Assembly: GCF_032393985.1 (NCBI RefSeq)
Contig: NZ_CP135918.1
Span: forward strand, 4,589,724-4,653,723
Source: Fischerella sp. JS2
Lineage (GTDB): Bacteria > Cyanobacteriota > Cyanobacteriia > Cyanobacteriales > Nostocaceae
DNA length: 64,000 nt
Reading direction: 5' to 3'
Positions 16,494 through 26,161 of this stretch are shown here, one piece after another. Numbering within the stretch: the stretch's first letter is position 1; every line of letters begins with the position of its first letter. The position numbers were made by a program, and so were the translations under genes. Below the pieces are notes generated by a model. That model was given only the letters and a program-made list of their open reading frames with translations. It searched no databases and was not told where the DNA came from.

Positions 16494-17325
16494 CCAGTGG
16501 TTAATTTGGACACTGCGGTTATTGGCAGTAATAGCAGGGGCGATCGCACTTTTAATCATCATCTTTCTGATTTTAGAATCCCTACCAGTCCTCAATCATG
16601 TCGGACTAAAACGCTTTTTTACTGACTCTTCTTGGAACCCAACCGCAGGGCTATATAATCTCTTGCCCATGTTACTAGGTACGCTGTTGGCAATGGTAGG
16701 CTCGGTGCTGATTGCTACACCTATCGGGATTTTGTCTGCTGTTTTTTGCCAATTTTACGCCCCGCCAGTAGTAGCAAGGTTCTACCGTAGCTTAATTGAA
16801 CTATTAGCGGGAATTCCTTCTGTAGTCTATGGTTTCTGGGGATTGGTAGTACTAGTTCCCCTGATTGCTAAGATGCATCCACCAGGGGCAAGTTTATTGG
16901 CTGGTGTGGCGATTTTGACGGTGATGATTTTACCAACAATTGCGCTTGTAGCTGATGCGAGTCTTGCAAAAGTTCCTACATCTTACCTCCAGGGAGCAGC
17001 AGCTTTAGGCTTATCTCGTTGGGGAACTATTTATAAAGTAGTGTTTCCGGCTGCTAAATCGGGATTGTTCACAGGCTTAATTCTAGAAACAGGGCGAGCG
17101 ATCGGTGAAACAATGGCAATTCTGATGGTGTGCGGGAATGTAGTACAGGTTCCCAAATCTATATTTGACCCCATCCGCACGCTAACAGCTAATATTGCCC
17201 TAGAAATGGCTTACGCTACAGGAGATCATCGTTCTGCACTATTTGTCAGTGGTTTGGTGTTGATGGTAATGATTGTGCTGTTAGTTGCGGTTGCGGAAGT
17301 TATCAGTCAGAATTCTACGAGCTAA
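16450..17325 (+). CDS. pstC: Phosphate ABC transporter permease PstC
   Basis: A permease of up to 291 residues with six hydrophobic segments. The ABC-permease EAA loop appears as YLQGAAALGLSRWGTIYKVVFPAAKSG. GIPSVVYGFWGL near residue 117 is typical of PstC/PstA. GTG 16450 overlaps the end of pstS; a TTG about nine codons later is possible. A 257-base spacer with tandem repeats separates it from pstA, unusual for this operon. Confidence 0.93.
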   Translation: MTLLKSKTLLSFPNDQWLIWTLRLLAVIAGAIALLIIIFLILESLPVLNHVGLKRFFTDSSWNPTAGLYNLLPMLLGTLLAMVGSVLIATPIGILSAVFCQFYAPPVVARFYRSLIELLAGIPSVVYGFWGLVVLVPLIAKMHPPGASLLAGVAILTVMILPTIALVADASLAKVPTSYLQGAAALGLSRWGTIYKVVFPAAKSGLFTGLILETGRAIGETMAILMVCGNVVQVPKSIFDPIRTLTANIALEMAYATGDHRSALFVSGLVLMVMIVLLVAVAEVISQNSTS

Positions 17326-17339
17326 TAGCCCACAACGAG

Positions 17340-17575
17340 GTGATTAAGAATATAACGAACACAGATGGACACCGATGGACACCGATGGACACCGATGGGT
17401 TATGGGTTTGCTGTTAAGTTGATCCCTATTAAGACTTCCCCATTTTCAAGACTGTCAATGATGCTAAGTTTTGGCACAACCAAGGGTAAAATTTCTTACC
17501 CCTTCTGCCCTCTGCCATCTGCCATCTGCCATCTGCCATCTGCCATCTGCCTTCTGCCTTCTGCCTTATTTTCAA
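17340..17575. repeat. Two tandem-repeat arrays between pstC and pstA
   Basis: First, GGACACCGATGG units (about 17365-17396, related to the sequence at 19205-19256 in reverse sense). Second, about nine heptamers TGCCATC/TGCCTTC at 17505-17570. They separate two permease genes of one transporter. Confidence 0.85.
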
Positions 17576-17582
17576 AATAGAT

Positions 17583-18410
17583 ATGAAGCTACCAACAATC
17601 ATCGTTTGGACAACTGCTGCTTTAGTTACTAGTATCTTCCTCTGGATACTTGGTGATATTCTCTGGCATGGTGTGGGACATTTATCCTGGGAATTTCTCA
17701 CCACTGAACCAGAAAATGCTGGTAGGGAAGGGGGAATTGCTCCGATTCTAGTTTCCACTTTCCTGATTATGGCAATTTGTATGGCTGTTTCCATTCCTAT
17801 TGGTGTTGGTACAGCTGTCCTGTTGGCAGAATTTACCCCCATAGATAATTGGTTTGGTGGATTAGTGCGGCGTAGTTTAGATGTTCTGGCTGGTGTTCCC
17901 TCAATTGTGTTTGGATTATTTGGCAATGTTTTCTTTTGCAAAGTTTTGGGATTGGGATTTTCGATTCTTTCGGGAGGATTGACCTTAGCGTGTATGGTAC
18001 TGCCAATCTTGATTCGTTCCACAGAAGAAGGATTTCGCGCTGTTCCCAATGAGTATAGATTGGGAGCCGCAGCCCTGGGTTTTTCGCGCACAACAACTTT
18101 ATTTCAATTATTGTTACCTGCTGCTGTTCCCGGTTTAGTCGTAGGTTTAGTGCTAGGTATTGGTCGAGCGATCGCGGAGACTGCGGCGTTAATTTTTACT
18201 AGTGGCTATGTTGATCGAATGCCAGAATCGCTGCTAGATTCGGGACGGGCGCTTTCGATTCATATTTTTGATTTATCAATGAATGTTTCTGGGGGAGATG
18301 CCAATGCTTACGCCTCAGCATTAGTTTTGCTGCTGTTACTACTGCTGATTAATGGTACAGCAGCATGGATTGCAGAAGTTTGGTTACACAGGAGAATTAT
18401 TTCTCTATGA
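17583..18410 (+). CDS. pstA: Phosphate ABC transporter permease PstA
   Basis: A 275-residue inner-membrane permease. GVPSIVFGLFGNVFF near residue 100 and the EAA loop EYRLGAAALGFSRTTTLFQLLLPAAVPG match PstA. With PstC it forms the phosphate channel. Its stop overlaps the pstB start in an ATGA junction at 18407-18410, so translation is probably coupled. Confidence 0.94.
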   Translation: MKLPTIIVWTTAALVTSIFLWILGDILWHGVGHLSWEFLTTEPENAGREGGIAPILVSTFLIMAICMAVSIPIGVGTAVLLAEFTPIDNWFGGLVRRSLDVLAGVPSIVFGLFGNVFFCKVLGLGFSILSGGLTLACMVLPILIRSTEEGFRAVPNEYRLGAAALGFSRTTTLFQLLLPAAVPGLVVGLVLGIGRAIAETAALIFTSGYVDRMPESLLDSGRALSIHIFDLSMNVSGGDANAYASALVLLLLLLLINGTAAWIAEVWLHRRIISL

Positions 18411-19183
18411 AACTAGAGGAAGTATTGATTCAAACAGAAAATCTCACCCTACAATATGGTCAAAAAACCGCTTTTGCTAATGTCAATTTAAGTGTGAATG
18501 CAGGGAAAATTTTAGCATTGGTTGGGCCTTCTGGTTGTGGAAAAACTAGCTTTCTCAGTTGTCTAAATCGCTTGACAGATATGATTCCTCAGTGTCGGGT
18601 GAAGGGGCGAATTCGGATTGGTAATTTAGAAGTGCTAAGTACCAAAACAAATCCGATCGCACTGCGGCGGCAAGTCGGGATGATTTTTCAAAAGCCTAAT
18701 CCCTTTCCTTTATCAATTTGGAAGAATTTAGAATTACCACTGCGAGAACATGGTATTCGCGATCGCCATCAAATTGATGCCATTATCGAGACAAGTCTCA
18801 AGGATGTAGGACTGTGGGATGAAGTCAAAGACAGACTGCAAACCTCAGCTTTGGCACTTTCTGGTGGACAACAACAGCGTTTGTGTATAGCTAGGGCTTT
18901 GGGTTTGCAACCACAAGTTTTACTATTAGATGAACCATGTAGCGCTCTTGATCCGATTTCCAGTGCAGTTGTCGAAGATTTAATTACTAGCTTGCGTCAA
19001 CGGTATACATTATTAATTGTCACCCATAACTTAGCGCAAGCCAAACGCATCGCGGATAAAGTTGCCTTATTTTGGGTGCAAGAGGGTGTGGGAAAATTAA
19101 TTGAATCCGGTTCAGTGCAGCAAATTTTTGAATATCCCCAACATCCCTTGACGGCTGCTTATGTAACAGGTGCGAGAGGTTGA
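18407..19183 (+). CDS. pstB: Phosphate ABC transporter ATPase PstB
   Basis: A 258-residue ABC ATPase. Walker A GPSGCGKTS, the Q-loop in MIFQKPNPFPLSIWKN (the NPFP segment is typical of PstB), signature LSGGQQQR, Walker B LLLDEPCSALDP and switch His in VTHN are all present. It powers phosphate import through PstCA. ATG 18407 overlaps the pstA stop and has AGGAGA 11 bases upstream, so it is preferred over an in-frame start at 18365. No phoU follows. Confidence 0.95.
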   Translation: MKLEEVLIQTENLTLQYGQKTAFANVNLSVNAGKILALVGPSGCGKTSFLSCLNRLTDMIPQCRVKGRIRIGNLEVLSTKTNPIALRRQVGMIFQKPNPFPLSIWKNLELPLREHGIRDRHQIDAIIETSLKDVGLWDEVKDRLQTSALALSGGQQQRLCIARALGLQPQVLLLDEPCSALDPISSAVVEDLITSLRQRYTLLIVTHNLAQAKRIADKVALFWVQEGVGKLIESGSVQQIFEYPQHPLTAAYVTGARG

Positions 19184-19304
19184 TGATGTCATCAACGCCC
19201 GGCGACTAATCTATCTGTGTCAATCGGTGTTTATCTGTGTGCATCTGTGTTCGTTAACCAAAAAACATTTTTACTACAGCTTTAATTCACATCAAGCGTG
19301 AACT

Positions 19305-19976
19305 ATGAATTATTTAGAAACACTAAATGAAAACAACTTTACTCACGCATTGAATGTACTCGCAGCACAAGATCCAGACCTTGAATACATTCTCAATACT
19401 TTTGGCTTACCCCCATTGTGGATACGAGAACCAGGTTTTGCAACTCTCATCCAAATCATTCTCGAACAACAAGTTTCTCTCACTTCAGCCAAAGCAGTTT
19501 TTGCAAAATTGCAAGCAAAAATCTCACCAATTACTCCCGAAAAATTTTTTCAACTGGATCACACAGAATTAAAAACAATTGGTTTTAGTCGCCAAAAAGC
19601 TATTTATGGACGCTTGTTAGCAGAATCAATTATTGCTGGACAACTTGATTTAGACATTCTCAACACAATGAATGATGAAGATGTTCGTAGCATCCTCAAA
19701 CAACTCAAAGGTATTGGAGATTGGACAGTAGACATATATTTATTAATGGCATTGCGGCGACTAGATGCTTTACCAAAGGGAGATTTAGGGTTAATATTGG
19801 CAATCCAAAAAGTGAAAAAATTAGCACAACGACCTACACCACAAGAAATCGAAATTATTGCTGAGAATTGGCGTCCTTGGAGAGCAGTAGCAACGCGGTT
19901 GTTGTGGCATTATTATTTGAGTGAGCGATCGCGAATTATTTCAAGCAGTATGGCAAGCGATCGCTTTGGTCATTAA
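19305..19976 (+). CDS. DNA-3-methyladenine glycosylase II family protein (HhH-GPD)
   Basis: A 223-residue base-excision repair glycosylase. The helix-hairpin-helix LKGIGDWT (residues 134-141) and catalytic D160 in LPKGDLGL mark the AlkA-like HhH-GPD superfamily. It lacks the N-terminal AlkA domain and iron-sulfur cysteines, like short bacterial Mag/AlkA homologues. It should excise alkylated purines. It stands alone after the pst operon. The C-terminal tail contains two GCGATCGC sites, so HIP1 octamers code for part of it. Confidence 0.88.
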   Translation: MNYLETLNENNFTHALNVLAAQDPDLEYILNTFGLPPLWIREPGFATLIQIILEQQVSLTSAKAVFAKLQAKISPITPEKFFQLDHTELKTIGFSRQKAIYGRLLAESIIAGQLDLDILNTMNDEDVRSILKQLKGIGDWTVDIYLLMALRRLDALPKGDLGLILAIQKVKKLAQRPTPQEIEIIAENWRPWRAVATRLLWHYYLSERSRIISSSMASDRFGH

Positions 19977-20176
19977 TTGAGTTGGTAGTTTTCCAGTCCT
20001 CGAACTCACGTTTTCTTATTAATCCCTCACACCCATTTTCAAGATAGGTCAAGCCTACTGCTTGATGGTGGTTTATTCCTCAACGACTAGACACACCCAA
20101 AACGGAGAATTTCCCCAAATCAGGTGCGTCTTGTGTTGTCCTCTTCTCAATAACCCTTAGTCTCAATCTTCTTCGA

Positions 20177-21433
20177 TTAGGGGGCCAGGGCATTACCGCG
20201 AATTAAGCTACCAATGGTCTTGGCAGTAATTTTGAGTTGGGTAATGGGATTAGCCGGCACAACGGTTTTGTACAGATAGCTATCAAAAGTTAGCTTTTGC
20301 ACATCGAGGTCAGCACACATTTCCACAAATGCCTCGCGGGTGGCATCAGAACGATAAAATACGGTTTGCAGGAGGTCTAATACTTTGTAGGTGAGTCCGT
20401 ATTTCTTATCCCAACGCTTTAAGTAAACCTTAAGGTCAGCTTCCGTGGGGATGCGAGTACCGCCGTTGGACACTTCTACAATGGTTTCAGCACACATGCG
20501 TCCAGATTTAGCAGCAAAGTAAATACCTTCTCCAGAGGATTTGGTAACATAACCTGCTGCATCTCCGACCAAGGCGACACGACCGACGACGCGACGGGGA
20601 CGGGGGTGTTCCGGGATGGGATGTGCTTCTACTTTAATGATTTGACCGCCTATCAGTTTACGGGCAGCACGGGCGCGGATACCAGCTTGCAGTTGTTTGA
20701 TGCTGGCTTTGTTAACGTGCATTGTGCCAGTACCGACAGCTACATGGTCGTATTTGGGGAAAACCCAAGCGTAGAAGTCGGTAGAAACGTCGTCACCGAC
20801 GTACATTTCGGCTAGGTCATTATAATAGGTCATTTGCTCCTGGGGCAGGCGAATGCGCTCTTGGAAAGCGATCGCATAATTGTAATCCCCAGCATCTATC
20901 TCTTTGGCAATACGGGAGTTTGCCCCATCCGCCCCAATGATTAAATCAACTTTGAGGGTGTTGGCAATGCCTTGGGCCCCACCTTCTGTATGGTCTACAT
21001 AATGGATAGTATAGGGGTCGGTGTTGTTTCTAGGTATATCTAGTTTATGAACAGTCGCATTTATTAAATTTGCGCCTAGCTTTGCCGCACGATTCCGCAG
21101 ATAACCATCCAGCACCTCGCGACGGCACATTCCTATATATTCTTCTTGTTTTACTAAATTGATATCAACCTCACGATTAGAGGGTGAAATCATTTTCATC
21201 TTCCGCACTTGGCGATCGATTATATCCTGAGGCAGGTCAAACTCACTGACCATGCACAGGGGAATTGCACCGCCACAGGGCTTGGCATTGTCTAGCTTGC
21301 GCTCGAACAAGTAGGTTTCAATCCCAGCTTTTGCCAAAGTTTCTGCGGCAGATGAGCCAGCTGGGCCTGACCCAACAACAGCAACCCGTAGTGTCAAAGG
21401 TTTACTCCCAATCTTCACTTTTACCGAAAGCAT
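20177..21433 (-). CDS. chlP: Geranylgeranyl diphosphate/chlorophyll reductase ChlP
   Basis: The flavoprotein reduces the geranylgeranyl chain to phytyl for chlorophyll and tocopherol. It has the Rossmann motif VVGSGPAGSSAAE near the N-terminus, FERKLDNAKPCGGAIP, the GADGANSRIAK motif, and GDAAGYVTKSSGEGI (FAD). The ending KTIGSLIRGNALAP matches the usual C-terminus. The start at ATG 21433 gives 418 residues, close to the family length of about 406; the frame is open to 21511 but would add 26 unlikely residues. It is probably monocistronic. Confidence 0.96.
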   Translation of the reverse strand: MLSVKVKIGSKPLTLRVAVVGSGPAGSSAAETLAKAGIETYLFERKLDNAKPCGGAIPLCMVSEFDLPQDIIDRQVRKMKMISPSNREVDINLVKQEEYIGMCRREVLDGYLRNRAAKLGANLINATVHKLDIPRNNTDPYTIHYVDHTEGGAQGIANTLKVDLIIGADGANSRIAKEIDAGDYNYAIAFQERIRLPQEQMTYYNDLAEMYVGDDVSTDFYAWVFPKYDHVAVGTGTMHVNKASIKQLQAGIRARAARKLIGGQIIKVEAHPIPEHPRPRRVVGRVALVGDAAGYVTKSSGEGIYFAAKSGRMCAETIVEVSNGGTRIPTEADLKVYLKRWDKKYGLTYKVLDLLQTVFYRSDATREAFVEMCADLDVQKLTFDSYLYKTVVPANPITQLKITAKTIGSLIRGNALAP

Positions 21434-21689
21434 CGTATCACGGACTTTTGGCTCATTTCTCTCTGTCTGTTGGGATTTCACGGAATTGCAATATTCCTTA
21501 ATGTTTCGCAATCAAAAATGTATATTAATAAGATATTCTTATGTATTTGATTGTACACAGTCTCTAGCCAGACAATTTATGTATACACCCCACGACTAAC
21601 TACAGATGGAGTTAAGCACTAAGAATTTTAAGTATCATGATCATTGCTGAATCATTAAAAAATCCTTTAATTGTGCCTATAATCTCTGT

Positions 21690-22952
21690 ATGAGAATTTC
21701 TAGTTCTCTTTTCACCTTTTTCTCGTTTTTCTCGACTGCAAGATGGTACAAGCATTCGAGAAATCAAAAAATAGCTTATTTACTATTACCTTGTGTAGGG
21801 ATAATAGTAGGTTTGAGTAGCTGCTCGAGAAATTTATCTAGACAGGTTCCTTCGCCTGCTGTTCCTTCTCCAACTTCAACTCTCAACAATCGCCCCCTGA
21901 CGCCAACTGCGGATGACAATAACTTTGTGGTTGCAGTTGTCGAAAAAGTAGAACCAGCAGTGGTTCAAATTAACACTTCCCGAACTGTCAAAACTCCAGT
22001 ACCACAATTACCAGATGTACTTAATGATCCATTCTTTCGGCGATTTTTTGGTGAAGCTTTACCAACACAACCCGAAGAACGAGTTGTACGTGGTCTTGGT
22101 TCTGGTTTTGTCATCGATCCTAATGGGCGCATTCTCACTAACGCTCACGTTGTTAATAATGCAGATACGGTAACAGTATCTTTCTCTGATGGTCGTACTT
22201 TTGAGGGTCAAGTATTAGGAACAGACCCTGTAAGTGATGTTGCAGTTGTACAAATTCCAGGAAATAATTTACCAACAGTAGAAATTGCCAATCCTGAATC
22301 AGTACGACCGGGACAATGGGCAATTGCGATCGGTAATCCCTTGGGTTTGCAACAAACAGTAACAGTCGGCGTTATTAGTGCCATAGATCGTTCCTTAAAT
22401 CTTTCCACCAGACCCTCTAGCTATATTCAAACCGATGCTGCAATTAATCCTGGAAACTCTGGTGGTCCACTGCTAAATGCTCGTGGTCAAGTGATAGGCG
22501 TCAACACAGCAATTATTCAGGGTGCTGAAGGTATCGGCTTTGCTATTCCTATCGACACGGCTAAAAGAATCGCCCAAAACCTGATTACTGAGGGAAAAGT
22601 TGAATACCCATACTTAGGTATTGAGATGCTGTCCATCACACCTGAAATTAAGCAAAGAATTAATAATTATCCTAATAGTAACCTTCGTATTGAAGTAGAC
22701 CAAGGACTTCTTATTGTCCGTGTAATTTCTGGTTCTCCAGCTGCTAGATCCGGGCTACGTGTAGGAGATGTTATTCAAGAAATTAATAATCAACCAGTTA
22801 CTACTACTGACCAACTTCTCCAGATTCTTGATCAAAATGGGGTAGGTAGCAACTTGCAAATTAAAGTGCTACGTAACGGGCAGACTTTGCAATTTACAGT
22901 ACGACCTGAACCACTTCCATCTCAAACTAATACTAATCCCAACAACTCGTAG
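21690..22952 (+). CDS. HtrA/Deg-family serine protease (HhoA/HhoB/HtrA type)
   Basis: A 420-residue trypsin-like protease with one PDZ domain. The catalytic triad is H153 (TNAHVV), D183 (SDVAVVQ) and S257 (GNSGGP). The PDZ domain covers about residues 310-405. The N-terminus has a hydrophobic segment ending GLSSCS, compatible with a lipoprotein or signal anchor. It works in the periplasm or at thylakoids in protein quality control. Which of the three cyanobacterial Deg paralogues it represents cannot be decided here. Confidence 0.92.
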   Translation: MRISSSLFTFFSFFSTARWYKHSRNQKIAYLLLPCVGIIVGLSSCSRNLSRQVPSPAVPSPTSTLNNRPLTPTADDNNFVVAVVEKVEPAVVQINTSRTVKTPVPQLPDVLNDPFFRRFFGEALPTQPEERVVRGLGSGFVIDPNGRILTNAHVVNNADTVTVSFSDGRTFEGQVLGTDPVSDVAVVQIPGNNLPTVEIANPESVRPGQWAIAIGNPLGLQQTVTVGVISAIDRSLNLSTRPSSYIQTDAAINPGNSGGPLLNARGQVIGVNTAIIQGAEGIGFAIPIDTAKRIAQNLITEGKVEYPYLGIEMLSITPEIKQRINNYPNSNLRIEVDQGLLIVRVISGSPAARSGLRVGDVIQEINNQPVTTTDQLLQILDQNGVGSNLQIKVLRNGQTLQFTVRPEPLPSQTNTNPNNS

Positions 22953-23141
22953 TCAATTGTAGTGTCATTGACAATTAATTACATAAAAAAGCTTTGTTTG
23001 CTGCGGCTATATATAGTTTAATTTTAAAATCTTGTAACTTAGTTATGCAGGATAGTTTTGTTTTGGCTTCTCTCTTCAGAATTAAATCTTTGTCAGTCTA
23101 TAGATTGAATTTGTGAATCAGTCAGAACAATAGAAAATTCT

Positions 23142-23165
23142 AGAAATAGTCATTACACTATTTCT
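23142..23165. other. Perfect 9-bp hairpin in the gap after the protease gene
   Basis: AGAAATAGT and ACTATTTCT enclose CATTAC. It lies in a 430-base AT-rich gap (22953-23382) that otherwise shows nothing clear. It may act as a weak terminator or as a leader structure for the next gene. Confidence 0.45.
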
Positions 23166-23382
23166 GGAGTAGTAATTTTAAAAATAAGCTTCCATGTTCC
23201 ACAAATTTTTCACTATCGGAATTTAAGCTGGAATTAAAGCAATACTTGTACTTATTCTGAATAATAACTCTTAACATTTAAGCAGAATAAGACTATAAAT
23301 TGTCATGAAAAAAATTAAAGAATATAAAAATCAGAATTAAATCTTTTGTTTGCAAATTTCTATTGAATCAATGGAGATAGCT

Positions 23383-24012
23383 ATGAATCAACAAAATCTC
23401 AAAACTACAAAACAGTTAGGGCTATTGGGAAGTATATTTGGCGGTTTATTAATCGGTTTGCCAGTTATACCCCTAGCTGCATCAGCAGCTCCTTCTTCTG
23501 CACTCAACCCCTGTCCTAGAATTTTCTACGAAGAGCCACATAATAACCGAGTTTTGGTTCCGCAGGGATGTCCACCGAATGCTGCAACTCTGAGACAGCA
23601 AGGTCAAGTATCTGGAGAGCAGACTACTCCTGCTGCTCCTGGTGTTACAGGTGTAACTCCTATACAACCACCTTTGCCAGAAACTAGACAGAATCCGATC
23701 ACTACCATCACACCTATAGCAGGCACGGTAAATGTGAGAATAAAAAATAACACTAATGCCCGTGTTTCCTATCAAGCGATCGGACATACAGAACCGCGAT
23801 CGCTTGCAGGTAGAGAAGAAATTGTCCTGCAAGGTCTACCAACACCTGTAACCATAACAATGGTACGTGAAGATGGAGGACTGCTCCAAGTTCAGCCCGC
23901 CTCAGATTCCCCAGAGGGAGTACTAACAGTTTTGCTGGATGAAACGACTAACGTTAATAACAGTCGGAGTGCATTGAGAATTCAACAAGATGGTCAGGTC
24001 TTTTTGAACTAA
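23383..24012 (+). CDS. Secreted protein of unknown function
   Basis: About 209 residues. The signal peptide runs to about residue 30 (hydrophobic GLLGSIFGGLLIGLPVIPL, cleavage probably after AASA). A short segment with two cysteines (NPCPRIFYEEP and PQGCPP) and a Pro/Thr-rich linker follow. A C-terminal beta-rich domain of about 95 residues starts at TVNVRIKNNTNARVSY. I do not recognise a named family. GGAG lies six bases before ATG 23383, which decides the start. It is probably periplasmic. Confidence 0.7.
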   Translation: MNQQNLKTTKQLGLLGSIFGGLLIGLPVIPLAASAAPSSALNPCPRIFYEEPHNNRVLVPQGCPPNAATLRQQGQVSGEQTTPAAPGVTGVTPIQPPLPETRQNPITTITPIAGTVNVRIKNNTNARVSYQAIGHTEPRSLAGREEIVLQGLPTPVTITMVREDGGLLQVQPASDSPEGVLTVLLDETTNVNNSRSALRIQQDGQVFLN

Positions 24013-24093
24013 ATCAAATTCAGGCGTTGCTTGTGCAAATATCTCATACCAAATAATAGACCTCTTGCAACAATATCTTTTACCCCACCCTAA

Positions 24094-24117
24094 CCCTCCC
24101 CGTAAACCCGGGGAGGG
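24094..24117. terminator. GC-rich hairpin after the secreted protein gene
   Basis: CCCTCCCC and GGGGAGGG form an 8-bp stem with an 8-base loop. A second C/G-rich pair (TTTCCCCCCG...AAGGGGGGG) follows at 24130-24164. It resembles a dispersed palindrome more than a classical T-tailed terminator. Confidence 0.5.
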
Positions 24118-24325
24118 AAATAGAGGAGTTTCCCCCCGATAGTCGGAGGGATTAAGGGGGGGTACATCCAACTTGTATATTGTGGTAGCCCGGATTCATG
24201 TAAGAAGTCTAATGAGCAGAAACATTACTAAAGTGTTCGCTAATTTCCACCAAAAGGAAGGTGAGGAGAAAGCGTAAAGAAATGCAAACTCAAGAAATAA
24301 GGCAAAAACAGGAGACAATTAAGCG

Positions 24326-24373
24326 ATGAGTAAAGCTGTTGGACATACACATTGGGCAATAGCAGAAGGATAA
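24326..24373 (+). pseudogene. 15-codon remnant resembling the start of a sensory rhodopsin transducer (ASRT family)
   Basis: ATG 24326, with AGGAG 11 bases upstream, opens a 15-codon frame MSKAVGHTHWAIAEG then stop. The core WAIAEG, preceded by a Gly-x-Thr context, matches the N-terminus of the Anabaena sensory rhodopsin transducer family (ASRT starts MSLSIGRTCWAIAEGYIP). Intact members are about 125 residues. Here a stop replaces the expected YIP, although TATATC follows nine bases later. No later part of the family is recognisable. It sits directly before the broken GH13 gene, so it is likely a decayed operon member. Confidence 0.5.
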
Positions 24374-24501
24374 TCAACATATATCTGCAATGAGCTACTG
24401 GGTATTGCCGATGCTGTTGGCGAGTAATTATTTTACATTATTTAAGCTTGTGGCCAGGGCTTTTGAGTCGAAATTGTTGTCGCGCTGATCAAACAATTGT
24501 A

Positions 24502-26141
24502 ATGAGAAACTGGTGGTATAAAAATGCGATTTTTTACTCCTTGGATGTAGAGACATTCATAGACTCAGATGGTGATGGAATTGGTGATTTTCAAGGACTG
24601 ACCAGCCGTCTAGATTATCTTTCTGCATTGGGGATTACTTGTTTGTGGCTGCTACCTTTTTATCCTTCACCTAATCGGGACAACGGCTACGATGTTATGG
24701 ATTATTACAACATAGACCCCCGGCTAGGAACTTTGGGGGATTTTGTTGAGTTTATGCATCAAGCCAGGGAACGTGGTATTCGGGTAATGATTGATTTGGT
24801 AGTAAATCACACCTCTAATTTACATCCTTGGTTTCAAGCGGCACGTTCTGACAAAAACTCCAAGTACTATCACTACTACGTTTGGGTAGAAAATCCACCC
24901 GCAACGCAACCAGAACAGATTAGCTTTCCTGGTGAGCAGGAAAGTATTTGGGAGTACGACGAAAAAGCAGGAGCATACTATCTGCATCATTTCTACAAAG
25001 AACAGCCAGATTTAAACATTGCTAACCCAGAAGTACAGGAAGAAATAAGGAAAATCATGGGCTTTTGGTTGCAACTGGGTGTGTCTGGCTTTCGCATTGA
25101 CGCTGCTCCATTTTTAATTAACCCACTGGGAATTCCAGAGAGTCCAAATTTGGAGAGTTTCCTTAGAGAAATGCGAGAGTTTCTCATGTCCCGTCGGGGT
25201 GATGCAGTGCTATTAGCAGAAGCAAACGTCCCACCAGAAAAAATACCTGTTTACTTTGGCAATGGTGATAGATGCCAAATGCTGTTTAACTTCCTGTTGA
25301 ATCAACATATATTTTTGGCTTTAGCACGCAAAGATTCGCAAGCATTGCGTGAAGGGTTGAAAATACTACCTGATATTCCTCAAATTGGGCAATGGCTTAA
25401 CTTTGTTCGCCACCATGACGAGTTAACACTTGACGGTCTGAGTAAATCTGAACAGGAAGAAATCTTCCAAGCTTTTGCTCCCGAAAAGAATATGCAAATC
25501 TTTGGGCATGGTATTCGCCGTCGCCTACCACCAATGTTAGGAGGTGATCGGCGTCGGATCGAACTTGCTTACAGTCTGTTATTTAGTCTACCTGGTACGC
25601 CACTGTTACGTTATGGGGAAGAGATTGGTATGGGTGATGATCTGTCGCTTCCGGGTCGAAACAGCGTTCGTACAGTGATGCAATGGTCGAATGCACATAA
25701 TGGGGGTTTCTCCACAGCTTCGCCACAGCTTCGCCGGATGCACTTGCTCAACCTGTGATCAAAGAAGGAGAGTACGGGTATAAAGGGGTTAATGTTGCAA
25801 CACAGCAGCGCGATCGCGATTCGTTAATTAACTGGATGGAACGGGTAATCGGGATTCGTAAACAATGTCCGCAGTTTGGTTGGGGTAAATGGCAAATTTT
25901 AGAGACAGACTCTGAATGTGTCTTTGCTCATGGTTGTGATTGGGAAGGTAAAGCAGCGATCGCTGTGCATAATTTATCAGACAAGCCATGTATAGCCAGA
26001 CTCCAAGTACAGGAGTACAAGTATTTGTTTGATTTGTTTAGCGATTCACAATATGAACCACTTGATGGTGATGGGGATTTGTCTTCTATCCCTTTGGAGG
26101 CATACGGTTATCGCTGGTTGCAAGTGAATCGAATAAGTTGA
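24502..26141 (+). pseudogene. GH13 alpha-amylase family enzyme, frameshifted by an 11-bp duplication
   Basis: The first frame (24502-25758) holds the full catalytic barrel: DGDGIGDFQGL, DLVVNHTS, nucleophile in GFRIDAAPF, acid in LLAEAN, and VRHHDE. It resembles trehalose-synthase-like GH13 proteins. The frame ends early with PQLRRMHLLNL. The C-terminal beta domain continues in another frame to 26141 (KEGEYGYKGVNV onwards). An 11-base unit occurs twice in tandem at 25712-25733; removing one copy joins the frames as GGFSTASPDALAQPVIKEG. So it is either a recent inactivation or a sequencing duplication. Start ATG 24502 (MRNWWYKN). Confidence 0.85.
25712..25733 (+). repeat. 11-bp perfect tandem duplication within GH13 gene
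   Basis: CCACAGCTTCG occurs twice in a row. The length change of 11 (two modulo three) equals the shift between the two halves of the GH13 gene. Confidence 0.95.
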
Positions 26142-26161
26142 AAACCATAGGTGTACATAAA

